Source: Aminobacter aganoensis
Lineage (GTDB): Bacteria > Pseudomonadota > Alphaproteobacteria > Rhizobiales > Rhizobiaceae
DNA: 64,000 nucleotides
Assembly: GCF_014206975.1 (NCBI RefSeq)
Contig: NZ_JACHOU010000003.1
Span: 558,001 to 622,000 of the forward strand
Direction: 5' to 3'
Positions 15,938 through 24,833 of the stretch are shown here, one piece after another. Position numbers and translations under genes: made by a program. Under the pieces are notes generated by a model, which did not search any database, was not told where the DNA came from, and saw only the letters and a program-made list of their open reading frames with translations. Position 1 is the stretch's first letter. Every line of letters starts with the position of its first letter.

Positions 15938-16723
15938 TCAGTCCTTCCGGAACACGATCCGTCCGAGCCAGCCTGTCAGCATGGCGAGGCCGATGGCGAA
16001 CAGGCCGTAGCCGAAGCCGTGGTCGGTGGCGAAGCGGAAGATTGTCTGCTCGAAGCCCGACTTGACGATGGCGAGCTGGGCCGAGGTTTCCTTGATGAAG
16101 ATGCCGTTGCGGAACAGGAAGGCGCGCGCCTTGTGGGTGCCGACCGGCACGTTGGGGGCGAGGTGGAGCGTGGCGCGGAACAGGCTCTGCGACAAAAACT
16201 GCACGCCGCCGATGTTGTCGGAGTAGAGCCCGGTCGCCTGCTTGCGCTCGCGCAGCGCCTCGGTGAACTCCTGGATGGTCAGCGGGCTGTCGCGCTTGTC
16301 CTCGGGCTCCATGTAGATGTTGTTGGCGCCGAGCGACAGCTGGCGGTAGTTGTTGGGGTCGGTGATGTCTTGCGGCTGGCGCGTTGTTGCCACCGAATAA
16401 GACATCGGCACGTTGACGAAGGTCTCGGAGCGGGTGTTGATCCACATGCCGAGCACGCGGTCCTTGCGCCGCACCACGACCGGCCGGGCCGGCCCTTCGA
16501 GCACGACATAGACGTCGTAGCGGCCCTGGCGGTTGATCAGCGGGTCGGCGTTTTCGAGCGCGCCGAAGATGGTCAGGTCAGCGCCCGAGAAGTCGGCGGT
16601 GATGGCGACGCGGTCGGTCGACAGCCCGATCTGGATGCTTTCGGGATGCGCTGCTTCCTGCGCGCGCGCCGGAAGGGCCGCGGCGGCCAGGATCAGCACT
16701 GCAAGCCATGCCGCCCGCATCAC
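15938..16723 (-). CDS. TIGR02186-family membrane protein
   Basis: 261 residues, with an N-terminal signal peptide (AWLAVLILAAAALPARA, cleavage near AQE at about 23), a beta-rich periplasmic region and one C-terminal membrane span (about 236-254, GYGLFAIGLAMLTGWLGRIV) ending in basic residues. This is the layout of the TIGR02186 family, which is found almost only beside TauE/SafE exporter genes in alphaproteobacteria. The start overlaps the stop of the exporter gene by 4 bases, so the pair is translationally coupled. The role is inferred to be an accessory periplasmic component of anion or sulfur-compound export; no biochemical function is known to me. Confidence 0.85.
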   Translation of the reverse strand: MMRAAWLAVLILAAAALPARAQEAAHPESIQIGLSTDRVAITADFSGADLTIFGALENADPLINRQGRYDVYVVLEGPARPVVVRRKDRVLGMWINTRSETFVNVPMSYSVATTRQPQDITDPNNYRQLSLGANNIYMEPEDKRDSPLTIQEFTEALRERKQATGLYSDNIGGVQFLSQSLFRATLHLAPNVPVGTHKARAFLFRNGIFIKETSAQLAIVKSGFEQTIFRFATDHGFGYGLFAIGLAMLTGWLGRIVFRKD

Positions 16724-17646
16724 AGAAGCCCGCTCACGCCGGTCAGCGAATAGAGGTTCTGCGGCTTGACGAACAGGTCGAAGCCGAGGCGCAAGGCAAC
16801 GGCAAGCACCAGCAGCGCGAGCAGCGCGCGCAGCTGCTCGCCGCGCAGCTTCTGGCCGGCCTTGGCGCCGTATTGCGCACCCGCCACGCCGCCGATCATC
16901 AGCACCAGCGCCAGGATGATGTCGACGGTCTGGTTGGTGGTCGAGTGCACCAGCGTGGTGAAGGCCGAGACGACGACGATCTGGAACAAGGAGGTACCGA
17001 CGACGACGTTGGTCGGCACCTTGAGCAGGTAGATCAGCGCCGGCACCATGATGAAGCCGCCGCCGACGCCCATGATGGCGGAGAGGAAGCCGATGCCGGC
17101 GCCGATGCCGAGCACCGGGATGACCGAGACGAACAGCTTCGAGGTGCGGAAGCGCATCTTGAAGGGCAGGCGGTGGATCCAGTTGTGCTGGCCCGACTTC
17201 TTCAGCGCCGGCGGCACGCCGCCCTTGGTCAGGCGCAGCGCATTGACGCTTTCGACCAGCATTAGTCCGCCGACGGTGCCCAGGAAGACGACGTAGAGCA
17301 GCGAGATGAACAGGTCGAGCTGGCCGATGGCGCGCAGCAGCGCAAAGACGAAGGCGCCGGCGGCCGAGCCGGCGATACCGCCGATCAGCAGCACCGTGCC
17401 GAGCTTGAAGTCGAGCGTGCCGCGCTTGAGATGGGCGAGTGCGCCCGAAAACGACGAGGCGATGACCTGGTTGGCGCCGGTGGCGACCGCGATGGCGGGC
17501 GGGATGTTGTAGAAGATCAGGAGCGGCGTGATCAGGAAGCCGCCGCCGACCCCGAACATGCCCGACAGGAAGCCGACCGCCGCGCCCATCGCCAGGAGCA
17601 CGAACACATTGACCGACATTTCAGCTATCGGGAGATAAATGCCCAC
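16720..17646 (-). CDS. TauE/SafE-family sulfite/organosulfonate exporter
   Basis: A 308-residue inner-membrane permease with about 8 membrane segments and the family's two inverted Gly-rich motifs: GFLSGMFGVGGGFLITPLLI near residue 25 and GIGFLSAIMGVGGGFIMVPA near 185. TauE/SafE proteins export sulfite or sulfoacetate or carry similar anions. The start is taken at GTG 17646; ATG in frame 9 codons later (MSVNVFVLLAMGAAVG) is an alternative. It is coupled to the TIGR02186-type gene downstream. The 175 bases before it hold its promoter region. Confidence 0.9.
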   Translation of the reverse strand: MGIYLPIAEMSVNVFVLLAMGAAVGFLSGMFGVGGGFLITPLLIFYNIPPAIAVATGANQVIASSFSGALAHLKRGTLDFKLGTVLLIGGIAGSAAGAFVFALLRAIGQLDLFISLLYVVFLGTVGGLMLVESVNALRLTKGGVPPALKKSGQHNWIHRLPFKMRFRTSKLFVSVIPVLGIGAGIGFLSAIMGVGGGFIMVPALIYLLKVPTNVVVGTSLFQIVVVSAFTTLVHSTTNQTVDIILALVLMIGGVAGAQYGAKAGQKLRGEQLRALLALLVLAVALRLGFDLFVKPQNLYSLTGVSGLL

Positions 17647-17778
17647 CCGTCAGTCTCTGCAAAATGAATTATTGCCGTCGCCCATCCCTGGGAGCCAGTT
17701 GGCTACCGGGTACTTGCGCCGACATTGCGGCGAAGTCAAACTTCACCGTGCCCGAAATGAAAATATCTCAATCAGTTA

Positions 17779-17798
17779 ACCCGCCGGTTAAGGCGGGT
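17779..17798 (-). terminator. possible terminator of the podJ-like gene
   Basis: Hairpin ACCCGCC-TTAACC-GGCGGGT, located just beyond the stop of the podJ-like gene on its strand. No long T-run follows, so termination is only possible. Confidence 0.35.
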
Positions 17799-17821
17799 CG
17801 CTGAAATGAGGAGTGGGTGGA

Positions 17822-20800
17822 CTATTTGCGCGCCAGCAGCGCCTCGACCAGCGGGCCATCGATCTCGCCGGTCGGCTTCATCGCATTGTCCTTCTGGAAT
17901 GCCGCAATGGCGTCCTTGGTCTTCTGGCCCATCATGCCGTCGGGCTGGCCGGCTTCGTAGCCATTCTTGTTGAGAATGGCCTGGACGTTGTGGATGGCCT
18001 TCTTCATGTCGACCGCGGCGGGCGCATCCTGCCAGGCGGCGGGGATGTCGACGGCGTTGGATGCCGGGTCGAGCGTCTTGGCCTGCCACAGTGCGGTCGT
18101 CTCTTCGGCGCGCTTGAGCTGCTCGGGCTTGAGCGCCTTGGCGATTTCGTCGCGCTTGGCGGCGGCATCCTTGTCGCCCTGCCTGGCGACGATGGCGAAC
18201 CACTTGTAGGACGCTTCGAGGTCCTGCTTCATGCCGACGCCCTTGGCGGCGAGGATGCCGAGATTGAACTGGCTGTCCTTGACGCCGAGGTCGGCGGCGC
18301 TGGTGAACCAGCGGGTTGCCGAGTCGTTGTCGACGGTGCCGTCGGCGCCCATGGCAAACAGCACCGCCAGATTGTGCATGGCGCTGGCGTTGCCCTGGGC
18401 AGCGGCGAGCTGGTACCAGGTCTTGGCCTTGGCCGCATCGCGGTCGACGCCGTTGCCCTTTTCGTAGAGATTGCCGATGCGGTACTGCGCCGGCGCGAAG
18501 CCGAGCTCGGCGGCTTTTTCGTACCACTGCGCCGCGGCCTTCATGTCGGCCTCGGTGCCGCGGGCTTCGGCGTAGCGCGTGCCGATCTCGAACAGCGCCT
18601 TGGCGTCGCCCGCATTGGCGGCATCGCGCAATGCGGTCGGGCCGACGGCCTTAGGCATGAAGGCGGCAGGGGTGGTGGTCGGCTTGATCGTCTCGGTCAG
18701 CGTCGGCTGCGCCGGAATGGACTGCGTGCTGTTGTGGTCGAGCGCGACCTCAGCCGGTGCCGCCTCTTCGATCGCCTCGGCGATCATGTCGGGTTTTGCG
18801 GCCGGTGCCTTGGCGACTTCGGCCTTGTCGACATTGCGAACCGGCGCGGCGGGGGCTGCGATTGCCTTGGCGGGCGCTGCGGCAGCGACCTTGGCCGGCT
18901 GGGATGCCGGAGGGGCGACGGTGACGCTTGCCGTTTCCACCGGATCGTTGAGGAAGGCCTTGCCGAGCTGCATGCCGGCGAGCGCCAGCATCACCGCGCC
19001 GACGGCCATCAGCACCGATTTGCGGCGCGACTTGATGAGATCGCCGATGCGCAATGCGCGCACCGGACCCTTGAGATCGGAGCTGCGCTTGAGCGCGTCG
19101 GCTTCGGCGGCGGCTGCCTGCGCGGCGCGGCGGGCGGCGGCGATGAAGTCGGATTTCGACGCATCGGTCTCGCTTGGCCTGGTCGTTTCGCCGCGTTCGT
19201 CGCGGACGCGGCGCATGATGGCGTTGAGGTCGGGCGCGCCGGAGCCGGGCTCCAGCGGACGGTTGGCGATCTTGGGGTCGAGCGGCGCGTCGAGCATGAC
19301 GCTCGGGGCGACGGTCTCGATGACCGGTTCGGCCGTCTCGGTTTCCGGCGGCTGTTGCTTGGCCTTCTTGGCCGTGAAGGCGCGTGCCAGGCCGCTGAAC
19401 ATCGAGGTCCGGGCGGGTGCTGGGTCCTTCTTGTCGGCGCGCACGCCGTCGAGGGCTGCGACTGCCGCCGCCGCTTCCGCTGCGGCCTGGGCAGGGCTGC
19501 GGGTGATGCGCTCATCGTCGCCCGCGCGCTCGGTCCGGCGACCGAAGGTGGCGTTGGCCTCGGGCAGCGGTGCCGGCTCTTCGGGGGCGAGCGACGGCGT
19601 CTCGCTGAGCGCGAGCTTGGCCTCCGCCTCGACGATCCGCGGCGACAGCAATTCGGCGACGGAAGCGGGCGGCGTGTCGACGACGGCCGTTTCGCCGGTT
19701 TCGATGGAGCCGAGCCGGTCGACGATCTTGAGCAGCGTGTCGTGGATCGCCTCGAAGGTCTTGCCGTTGCGCTCGTCGGAACGGCGGGTGAGCGCTTCGA
19801 GTGCCTTGAGGTCCTGGGCGAGGCCGGTGACGGCAGCGGTTTCGGTGGTCGAGCCGGTAAAGGAGCGGACCGCATTCTCGGCCGCCTGGCGCGCGGCTTC
19901 GACGAGGGCGTGGTGGTTGCCGGCGATCGAGCGTTCGATCTCGTCGAGGCGCGGACGGATGTCCTCGAACTCGGGCAATGGCGAGCCGGGGCGCGCGAGA
20001 TGGTTGGTCAGTTCGCTGACCTGTGCTTCGAGGCCGCGGATCAGGTTCGGATCGATGCTAGACACCTGGGCCGCCGACATTTCGAGCCGGCCGGAAATGT
20101 CCTCGAGTCGTGCCTCGAGGCTGCGCATCGCCTGTTCGGTGGCCGGATCGGGACGGTTGGTTTCGATGCGCTGGGCAAAGGCCGTGAAGCGCGCGTCGAT
20201 GGCCTCCATGATGCCGGCCTGGTCGGCTGCCGGCTGGCTCGCCTGGCGGTCCAGGCGATCGCCAAGGTCCTCGAGGCGGCGTTCGAGATCGCGGAACAGC
20301 GAATTGCCATGTTCGAAGGCATCGCCCTGGCGGCGCTCGAAAACATCGGCCAGCGCGTCGAAGCGCTGTTCGATGCCCTGGAAGATGAGACCGGCGTCGG
20401 GTGCTGCGGGCGTGCGTTCGATCTTGTCGGCGATCAGCGAGATCTGCTGGCCGAGGCGCTCGACGGCCTGCTCGGGAATGTCGCCGCGGGCGGCGATGCC
20501 GTCGACGCGCTCGGACAGGACATTGAGCCGGTCGATGATCTCTGCCGTCGGCTGGTCGGCGGTGATCTCCTCGATCTGGTGGGCAAGCGCTGCGATGCGC
20601 ACTTCGATGCGCTCGAACGGCGCGGGGTCGAAATGCGGCGTCTGGGCCGAGACCGTCGAGGCGACGATGGCGCGTGAGATCTCGTCGAGGCGCTCGTCGA
20701 TGAGGCCGAACATCTCGTCGCTGTGGCTGTCGCGCTGGCGCACGAACTGTTCGACCGCGCCGGCCAGTGTGCGCACCTTCTCCTCGATGGTGCGCAGCGA

Positions 20801-21538
20801 CAGCGATTCGGGCAGGTTGTTGACGGCGTCGTTGATCTGTTCGAGCCGGCCGGCAAGTGCGGCCAGTGCCGGGTCTTCGGCACGCTGGCCGGCATCGGCC
20901 GACATGCGGTCGGCGAAATCGGTCCAGCGGCGGTCGAACTCGTCCCAGCGCCGGTCGGCGGACAGCACGGTTTCTTCGCGGGCAAGATCGCCGAGCGAGC
21001 GGCGGACCTGCTCCAGTTCGAGGCGCAGCATGTTGACGCTCTTGTCGTCGCTGCGTTCGGCAAGCGAATGGATGGCGCCTGACAGGCGCTCCAGCTCGTG
21101 CCCGAGCTGGACGGCCTCGACGCCGGCAGCGCCTGCCTGGCTGGCACGGTCGATGTCCTGGCGCAGCAGGTCGAACTCGCGTTGCAGGCCGGAACTCATC
21201 TGGTGGCGCATCTCTTCGCGCAGGGCGCGCAGCTCGCCGGCGATCTGGCCGACGGCGGCAATGCCGTCTTCCTGGCCGCGGACCCTGTCGATGTCGCGGA
21301 CGATGGTATGGTAGGGGCGCTCGTAAGGAGCGCTGCGGCCAAATTCGCCGCGTGGGGCGTAGCCCGCCGCCGGTGCCTGGCGCATCGGCGCGCGATAAGG
21401 CTCTGCGCTCTCCTCGCGGGCGCGTTCCAGCCGCGCCTCGAGGTTTTCGAGCGAACGGTTGAGCTGGTCGAGCGACGCGTGCGGGCGGCGCTGCCTGCCG
21501 TCGTTGAGGGTGTCGAGATAGGACCGCTTGCTGTTCAT
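17822..21538 (-). CDS. PodJ-like polarity protein (coiled coil, TM, Sel1 repeats, peptidoglycan-binding domain)
   Basis: A 1238-residue protein. Residues about 1-600 are a long, charged coiled coil (SLDQLNRSLENLEARLERAR and repeated LEARL/DEIER heptads). A disordered Ala/Pro-rich region follows, then one membrane span at about 838-860 (SVLMAVGAVMLALAGMQLGK), four Sel1-type repeats at about 975-1130 (ALFEIGTRYAEARGTEADMK, AQYRIGNLYEKGNGVDRDA), and a C-terminal peptidoglycan-binding domain at about 1170-1235 (QAILNKNGYEAGQPDGMMGQ). This order and length match the PodJ polarity factors of Rhizobiales and Caulobacter, which organise the cell pole through a cytoplasmic scaffold and a periplasmic wall-binding tail. 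The gene is monocistronic, with a 442-base intergenic stretch upstream. The identity rests on architecture rather than on a unique motif. Confidence 0.75.
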   Translation of the reverse strand: MNSKRSYLDTLNDGRQRRPHASLDQLNRSLENLEARLERAREESAEPYRAPMRQAPAAGYAPRGEFGRSAPYERPYHTIVRDIDRVRGQEDGIAAVGQIAGELRALREEMRHQMSSGLQREFDLLRQDIDRASQAGAAGVEAVQLGHELERLSGAIHSLAERSDDKSVNMLRLELEQVRRSLGDLAREETVLSADRRWDEFDRRWTDFADRMSADAGQRAEDPALAALAGRLEQINDAVNNLPESLSLRTIEEKVRTLAGAVEQFVRQRDSHSDEMFGLIDERLDEISRAIVASTVSAQTPHFDPAPFERIEVRIAALAHQIEEITADQPTAEIIDRLNVLSERVDGIAARGDIPEQAVERLGQQISLIADKIERTPAAPDAGLIFQGIEQRFDALADVFERRQGDAFEHGNSLFRDLERRLEDLGDRLDRQASQPAADQAGIMEAIDARFTAFAQRIETNRPDPATEQAMRSLEARLEDISGRLEMSAAQVSSIDPNLIRGLEAQVSELTNHLARPGSPLPEFEDIRPRLDEIERSIAGNHHALVEAARQAAENAVRSFTGSTTETAAVTGLAQDLKALEALTRRSDERNGKTFEAIHDTLLKIVDRLGSIETGETAVVDTPPASVAELLSPRIVEAEAKLALSETPSLAPEEPAPLPEANATFGRRTERAGDDERITRSPAQAAAEAAAAVAALDGVRADKKDPAPARTSMFSGLARAFTAKKAKQQPPETETAEPVIETVAPSVMLDAPLDPKIANRPLEPGSGAPDLNAIMRRVRDERGETTRPSETDASKSDFIAAARRAAQAAAAEADALKRSSDLKGPVRALRIGDLIKSRRKSVLMAVGAVMLALAGMQLGKAFLNDPVETASVTVAPPASQPAKVAAAAPAKAIAAPAAPVRNVDKAEVAKAPAAKPDMIAEAIEEAAPAEVALDHNSTQSIPAQPTLTETIKPTTTPAAFMPKAVGPTALRDAANAGDAKALFEIGTRYAEARGTEADMKAAAQWYEKAAELGFAPAQYRIGNLYEKGNGVDRDAAKAKTWYQLAAAQGNASAMHNLAVLFAMGADGTVDNDSATRWFTSAADLGVKDSQFNLGILAAKGVGMKQDLEASYKWFAIVARQGDKDAAAKRDEIAKALKPEQLKRAEETTALWQAKTLDPASNAVDIPAAWQDAPAAVDMKKAIHNVQAILNKNGYEAGQPDGMMGQKTKDAIAAFQKDNAMKPTGEIDGPLVEALLARK

Positions 21539-21824
21539 CGAAACGCCCGTTGGTCAGAGTGCTGGTAGGAACCAGTTGCCTCAAATCCTTGCCGGGATCG
21601 GGGTCGCGAAATGCCGCGCGGAAATTGGCTTCCTGGGGCTATTCGCCGCCCTCCGAAACCGTGAACAATTCGATACATGATGACCACGGGAGAACCGACA
21701 TGCGCACATTTCCCCGAACGTGGTAAACAACCTCTTAACCAAGCTTAAGAATGTGCGACGTTGTGTTCCCGTGCCGGCGCCGAAACCAGCCAGATTTCCC
21801 TTGCGTAGGGTAGGGCGCATCGTT

Positions 21825-21846
21825 ATAGCATTTACGTAAACGTAAG
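21825..21846. promoter_or_regulatory. LiuR/MerR-type operator, copy 2
   Basis: GCATTTACGTAAACGTAAG carries the right half AAACGT and central ACGT of the shared palindrome, centred between 21835 and 21836; the left half is degenerate (GCATTT). It is 135 bases upstream of the MerR start, so autoregulation is likely. The rest of 21539-21980 shows no supported gene. Confidence 0.55.
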
Positions 21847-21980
21847 ACGTGTGCAGACCGCCGTCTTGAGTGCCTTTACACATAGAAACCATGATCGGGA
21901 GCCCCGCCCCCTGCGGCTTCCATCAGAGCATCGGCCGGCTCCGCCGCCGCGCTCGCAATTGGGGATATCGGAAGCAGATG

Positions 21981-22433
21981 ATGAAGCTTGTATCGGTCGC
22001 CGATGTAGCGGCCAATGAAAACAATCTTTCCGGCGAGGACTATGTCCGCATCGGCGAGATGGCGAAGAAGTATGGCGTGACGCTCAGGACGTTGCGTTTC
22101 TACGAGGACAAGGGGCTGCTCAACCCCAAGCGTGAGGGCGCGACCCGCCTTTACACCCGGCGCGACCGCGCGCGGCTGAAGCTGATCCTGCTCGGCAGGA
22201 AGGTCGGTTTCTCGCTGCGCGACGTCAAGCAGATGATCGACCTCTACGATCCGACCGGCACCAACGCCAAGCAGCTGCGCCTGACGCTCGACAAGTCGGA
22301 CAAGCAGCTTGGCCGCCTTCAGAAGCAGCGCCAGCTGCTCGACGAGGCGATCGGCGAACTCAACAACCACATGACCGTCGTTCGCCAGCTGCTGGCCGAG
22401 CGCACCGCGACCCAGGCCAGCGCCGCCGGCTGA
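21981..22433 (+). CDS. MerR-family regulator of acyl-CoA degradation (LiuR-like)
   Basis: A 150-residue regulator with a MerR winged helix at about residues 24-90 (VRIGEMAKKYGVTLRTLRFY, EDKGLLNPKREGATRLYTRR) and a C-terminal dimerisation coiled coil (DKSDKQLGRLQKQRQLLDEA). There is no Cys-rich metal-binding tail, so it is not a metal sensor. I place the start at ATG 21981, 6 bases after GGAAG; ATG 21978 is adjacent. It precedes the beta-oxidation operon, and palindromes with core ACGTTT-N4-AAACGT occur before this gene, before the operon and before the flavoenzyme at 6.3 kb. This matches the LiuR-type MerR regulators of branched-chain and fatty-acid catabolism in proteobacteria. A strong terminator follows at 22455-22493. 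Confidence 0.85.
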   Translation: MKLVSVADVAANENNLSGEDYVRIGEMAKKYGVTLRTLRFYEDKGLLNPKREGATRLYTRRDRARLKLILLGRKVGFSLRDVKQMIDLYDPTGTNAKQLRLTLDKSDKQLGRLQKQRQLLDEAIGELNNHMTVVRQLLAERTATQASAAG

Positions 22434-22454
22434 TCGCGTACCGACCGTTGTTTG

Positions 22455-22493
22455 AAAACGACCCGGCGAGGGAAATCTCGCCGGGTCGTTTTT
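22455..22493 (+). terminator. intrinsic terminator after the MerR gene
   Basis: AAAACGACCCGGCGAG, a GGAAAT loop, CTCGCCGGGTCG and a run of five T. It is a perfect stem with an A-tract/T-run and could serve both strands. Confidence 0.92.
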
Positions 22494-22622
22494 CGTTGGG
22501 GGGCACGGCTGTGCTTGATCTCTGCTGGCGGCGCTGACTGACCGACTACCCGGTCAACGTGCCCGTCAGATGCGCTATCTCCTGAATGCGTCAAAGGTTG
22601 GCGACAGGCGAGTCGTCTCAGC

Positions 22623-22657
22623 AGCCCTCATGGTGAGCCTGTCGAACCATGAGGGCT
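22623..22657. repeat. REP family A, copy 2
   Basis: AGCCCTCATGGT, a GAGCCTGTCGA loop and ACCATGAGGGCT form a perfect 12-bp stem. It stands in the 540-base gap between the MerR gene and the acyl-CoA dehydrogenase operon. No gene is supported in that gap. Confidence 0.88.
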
Positions 22658-22862
22658 GCTGTTGGGCCGCGCAACGGCAGCAAGACTGGATTGGCGGCCC
22701 CGCTCCAGTCGCCCTGGGGGAGCATGATTGTCATGGTAAGGGCCGTCGGCTGAGCCGCTGCCGTGCTGGCGGGCCAGCTCGATTCTCCGGGCTCGGCTTC
22801 GGTTTTCCGGACATCGCCCGGTCACCGAGCGCACCGAAAAATCCATCGGAATGCGGATTCAC

Positions 22863-22894
22863 AAAAATTGACGTTTACGCAAACGTCAATTTTT
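22863..22894. promoter_or_regulatory. LiuR/MerR-type operator, copy 3 (near-perfect 32-bp palindrome)
   Basis: AAAAATTGACGTTTAC then GCAAACGTCAATTTTT are reverse complements except for one central pair. The core ACGTTT-N4-AAACGT is centred between 22878 and 22879. It lies about 80 bases ahead of the beta-oxidation operon and is the strongest of the three sites. Confidence 0.8.
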
Positions 22895-22973
22895 GCTAAT
22901 CGGCGTTCGACAAGCGGTTCCCCGTCGCATACCGTCTGGCCGGAACCGGCATAAATTTGCTGGAGGATGAGCA

Positions 22974-24770
22974 ATGCCGATATTCCGCGCGCCGGTCCAA
23001 GACACCCTTTTTGTGCTCAACGACGTGCTCGGCTACGAGCGCTACAGCAACCTCGCCGGCTTTTCCGACGCCAGCCCCGACGTGCTGGAGGCGATTCTCG
23101 CCGAGGGCGCCAAGCTCGCCGAAAACGTCATGCATCCGCTCAACCGCGTCGGCGACATGGAAGGCTGCGTCCGCAACGAAGACGGCACCGTGACCACGCC
23201 CAAGGGCTTCAAGGAAGCCTTCGACCAGTATCGCGAAGGCGGCTGGATGGGCCTCGCGGTGCCCGCCGAACATGGCGGCCAGGGCCTGCCCTACACGGTG
23301 CATTCGGCTGTCGGCGAGTACATGTCGGCGGCCAACATGGCGCTGATGATGTATCCCGGCCTGACCCAGGGCGCGATCGCCGCCCTGCTGGTCCACGGCA
23401 GCGACGAGCAGAAGGCGACCTGGTTGCCGAAGATGGTGGAGGGTGCCTGGACCGGCACCATGAACCTGACCGAGCCGCATTGCGGCACCGACCTTGGCCT
23501 GCTGCGCTCCAAGGCTGTGCCGAACGGCGACGGTTCCTACAAGATTTCTGGCCAGAAGATCTTTATCTCGGCCGGCGAGCACGACATGTCGGACAACATC
23601 GTCCACCTGGTGCTGGCCCGCATCGAGGGCGCGCCGGAAGGCGTGAAGGGCATCTCGCTGTTCATCGTGCCGAAGTTCAATCTCGACGCGTCGGGCAATC
23701 CCGGCACGCGCAATGCGGTGTCGTGCGGCTCGATCGAAGAGAAGATGGGCATCCACGGCAATTCGACCTGCGTCATGAACTATGACGAGGCCGAGGGCTT
23801 TCTGCTGGGCGAGGCCAATGGCGGCCTGAAGGCGATGTTCACGATGATGAACGAGGCTCGCCTCGGCGTCGGCCTGCAGGGCCTGGCGGTCTCCGAGGTC
23901 GCCTACCAGAACGCCGTCGCCTATGCCAAGGACCGTATCCAGGGCCGTTCGCTGACCGGCCCGAAGGCCCCCGACAAGAAGGCCGATCCGATCATCGTCC
24001 ACCCCGACATCCGCCGCAAGCTGATGACCATGAAGGCCTTCAACGAGGCCGGCCGGGCGCTGGTGCTGTGGACCGCGATCAATTCCGACGTCGCCCACCG
24101 CTCCGAGGATGGCGCCGAGCGCCAGGCCGCCGACGACCACATGGGCCTGATGACGCCGGTGGTGAAGGGCGTGCTCACCGACAAGGGCTTCGAGCATGCG
24201 GTCATGGCGCAGCAGGTCTTCGGCGGCCACGGCTACATCGAAGAGCACGGCATGAGCCAGTTCGTGCGCGATGCCCGCATCGCCATGATCTACGAAGGCG
24301 CCAACGGCGTGCAGGCGCTCGACCTCGTCGGCCGCAAGCTCGGCCTCAATGGCGGCCGCGCCGTGCAGGCCTTCTTCAAGGAGGTCGGCGAGTTCTGCGA
24401 GGCCAATCGCGGCGACGAGCAGATGGCGCCCTACACCAAGGCACTGAAGAAAGGCCTCAACGACCTGCAGGCCGCCACCATGTGGCTGGTGCAGAACGGC
24501 ATGAGCAATCCGGACAATGCCGGTGCCGCCTCGACCGACTACATGCACCTCTTCGGCCTTGTGGCGCTCGGCTACATGTGGGGCCGGATGGTCAAGACGG
24601 CGCAGGACAAGCTGGCGACCGGCGCCAACGGTTCGGCCGATTTCTACGAGACCAAGCTGGTCACCGGCCGCTACTTCATGGAGCGCGTCATGCCCGAGAC
24701 CTCGGCGCATCTTGCGCGACTTTCGACCGGTTCGGCGACGATGATGGCACTGCCGGCCGAGGCGTTCTGA
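22974..24770 (+). CDS. acyl-CoA dehydrogenase, long form with C-terminal extension
   Basis: A 598-residue FAD enzyme catalysing the first, alpha-beta dehydrogenation step on acyl-CoAs in the cytoplasm. It has the FadE-type extended length (about 600 residues rather than 380): it starts [20 protein letters not shown], has the FAD-binding [20 protein letters not shown] segment near 165, the catalytic-region [15 protein letters not shown] motif near 405 and the [18 protein letters not shown] motif near 440, then the C-terminal dehydrogenase extension. A GGAGG ribosome-binding site precedes ATG 22974. It is the first gene of a five-gene unit with a second dehydrogenase, a thiolase, a FadJ-like enzyme and a thioesterase. 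The operator at 22863-22894 implies MerR control. Confidence 0.93.
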   Translation: MPIFRAPVQDTLFVLNDVLGYERYSNLAGFSDASPDVLEAILAEGAKLAENVMHPLNRVGDMEGCVRNEDGTVTTPKGFKEAFDQYREGGWMGLAVPAEHGGQGLPYTVHSAVGEYMSAANMALMMYPGLTQGAIAALLVHGSDEQKATWLPKMVEGAWTGTMNLTEPHCGTDLGLLRSKAVPNGDGSYKISGQKIFISAGEHDMSDNIVHLVLARIEGAPEGVKGISLFIVPKFNLDASGNPGTRNAVSCGSIEEKMGIHGNSTCVMNYDEAEGFLLGEANGGLKAMFTMMNEARLGVGLQGLAVSEVAYQNAVAYAKDRIQGRSLTGPKAPDKKADPIIVHPDIRRKLMTMKAFNEAGRALVLWTAINSDVAHRSEDGAERQAADDHMGLMTPVVKGVLTDKGFEHAVMAQQVFGGHGYIEEHGMSQFVRDARIAMIYEGANGVQALDLVGRKLGLNGGRAVQAFFKEVGEFCEANRGDEQMAPYTKALKKGLNDLQAATMWLVQNGMSNPDNAGAASTDYMHLFGLVALGYMWGRMVKTAQDKLATGANGSADFYETKLVTGRYFMERVMPETSAHLARLSTGSATMMALPAEAF

Positions 24771-24833
24771 GGAGCGGGTACGGGCGGCGCCTTACGGCGC
24801 CCCTGTTTGCGGCGTCGAAACGCGGAGGAGCAA

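Noticed and set aside
17813-20677. Very long open frame (954 codons) on the plus strand opposite the PodJ-like gene
   Set aside because: Its sequence is Gly/Arg/Asp-rich with no recognisable domain, and it is a shadow of the strong third-position GC bias of the opposite gene, which has clear domains.
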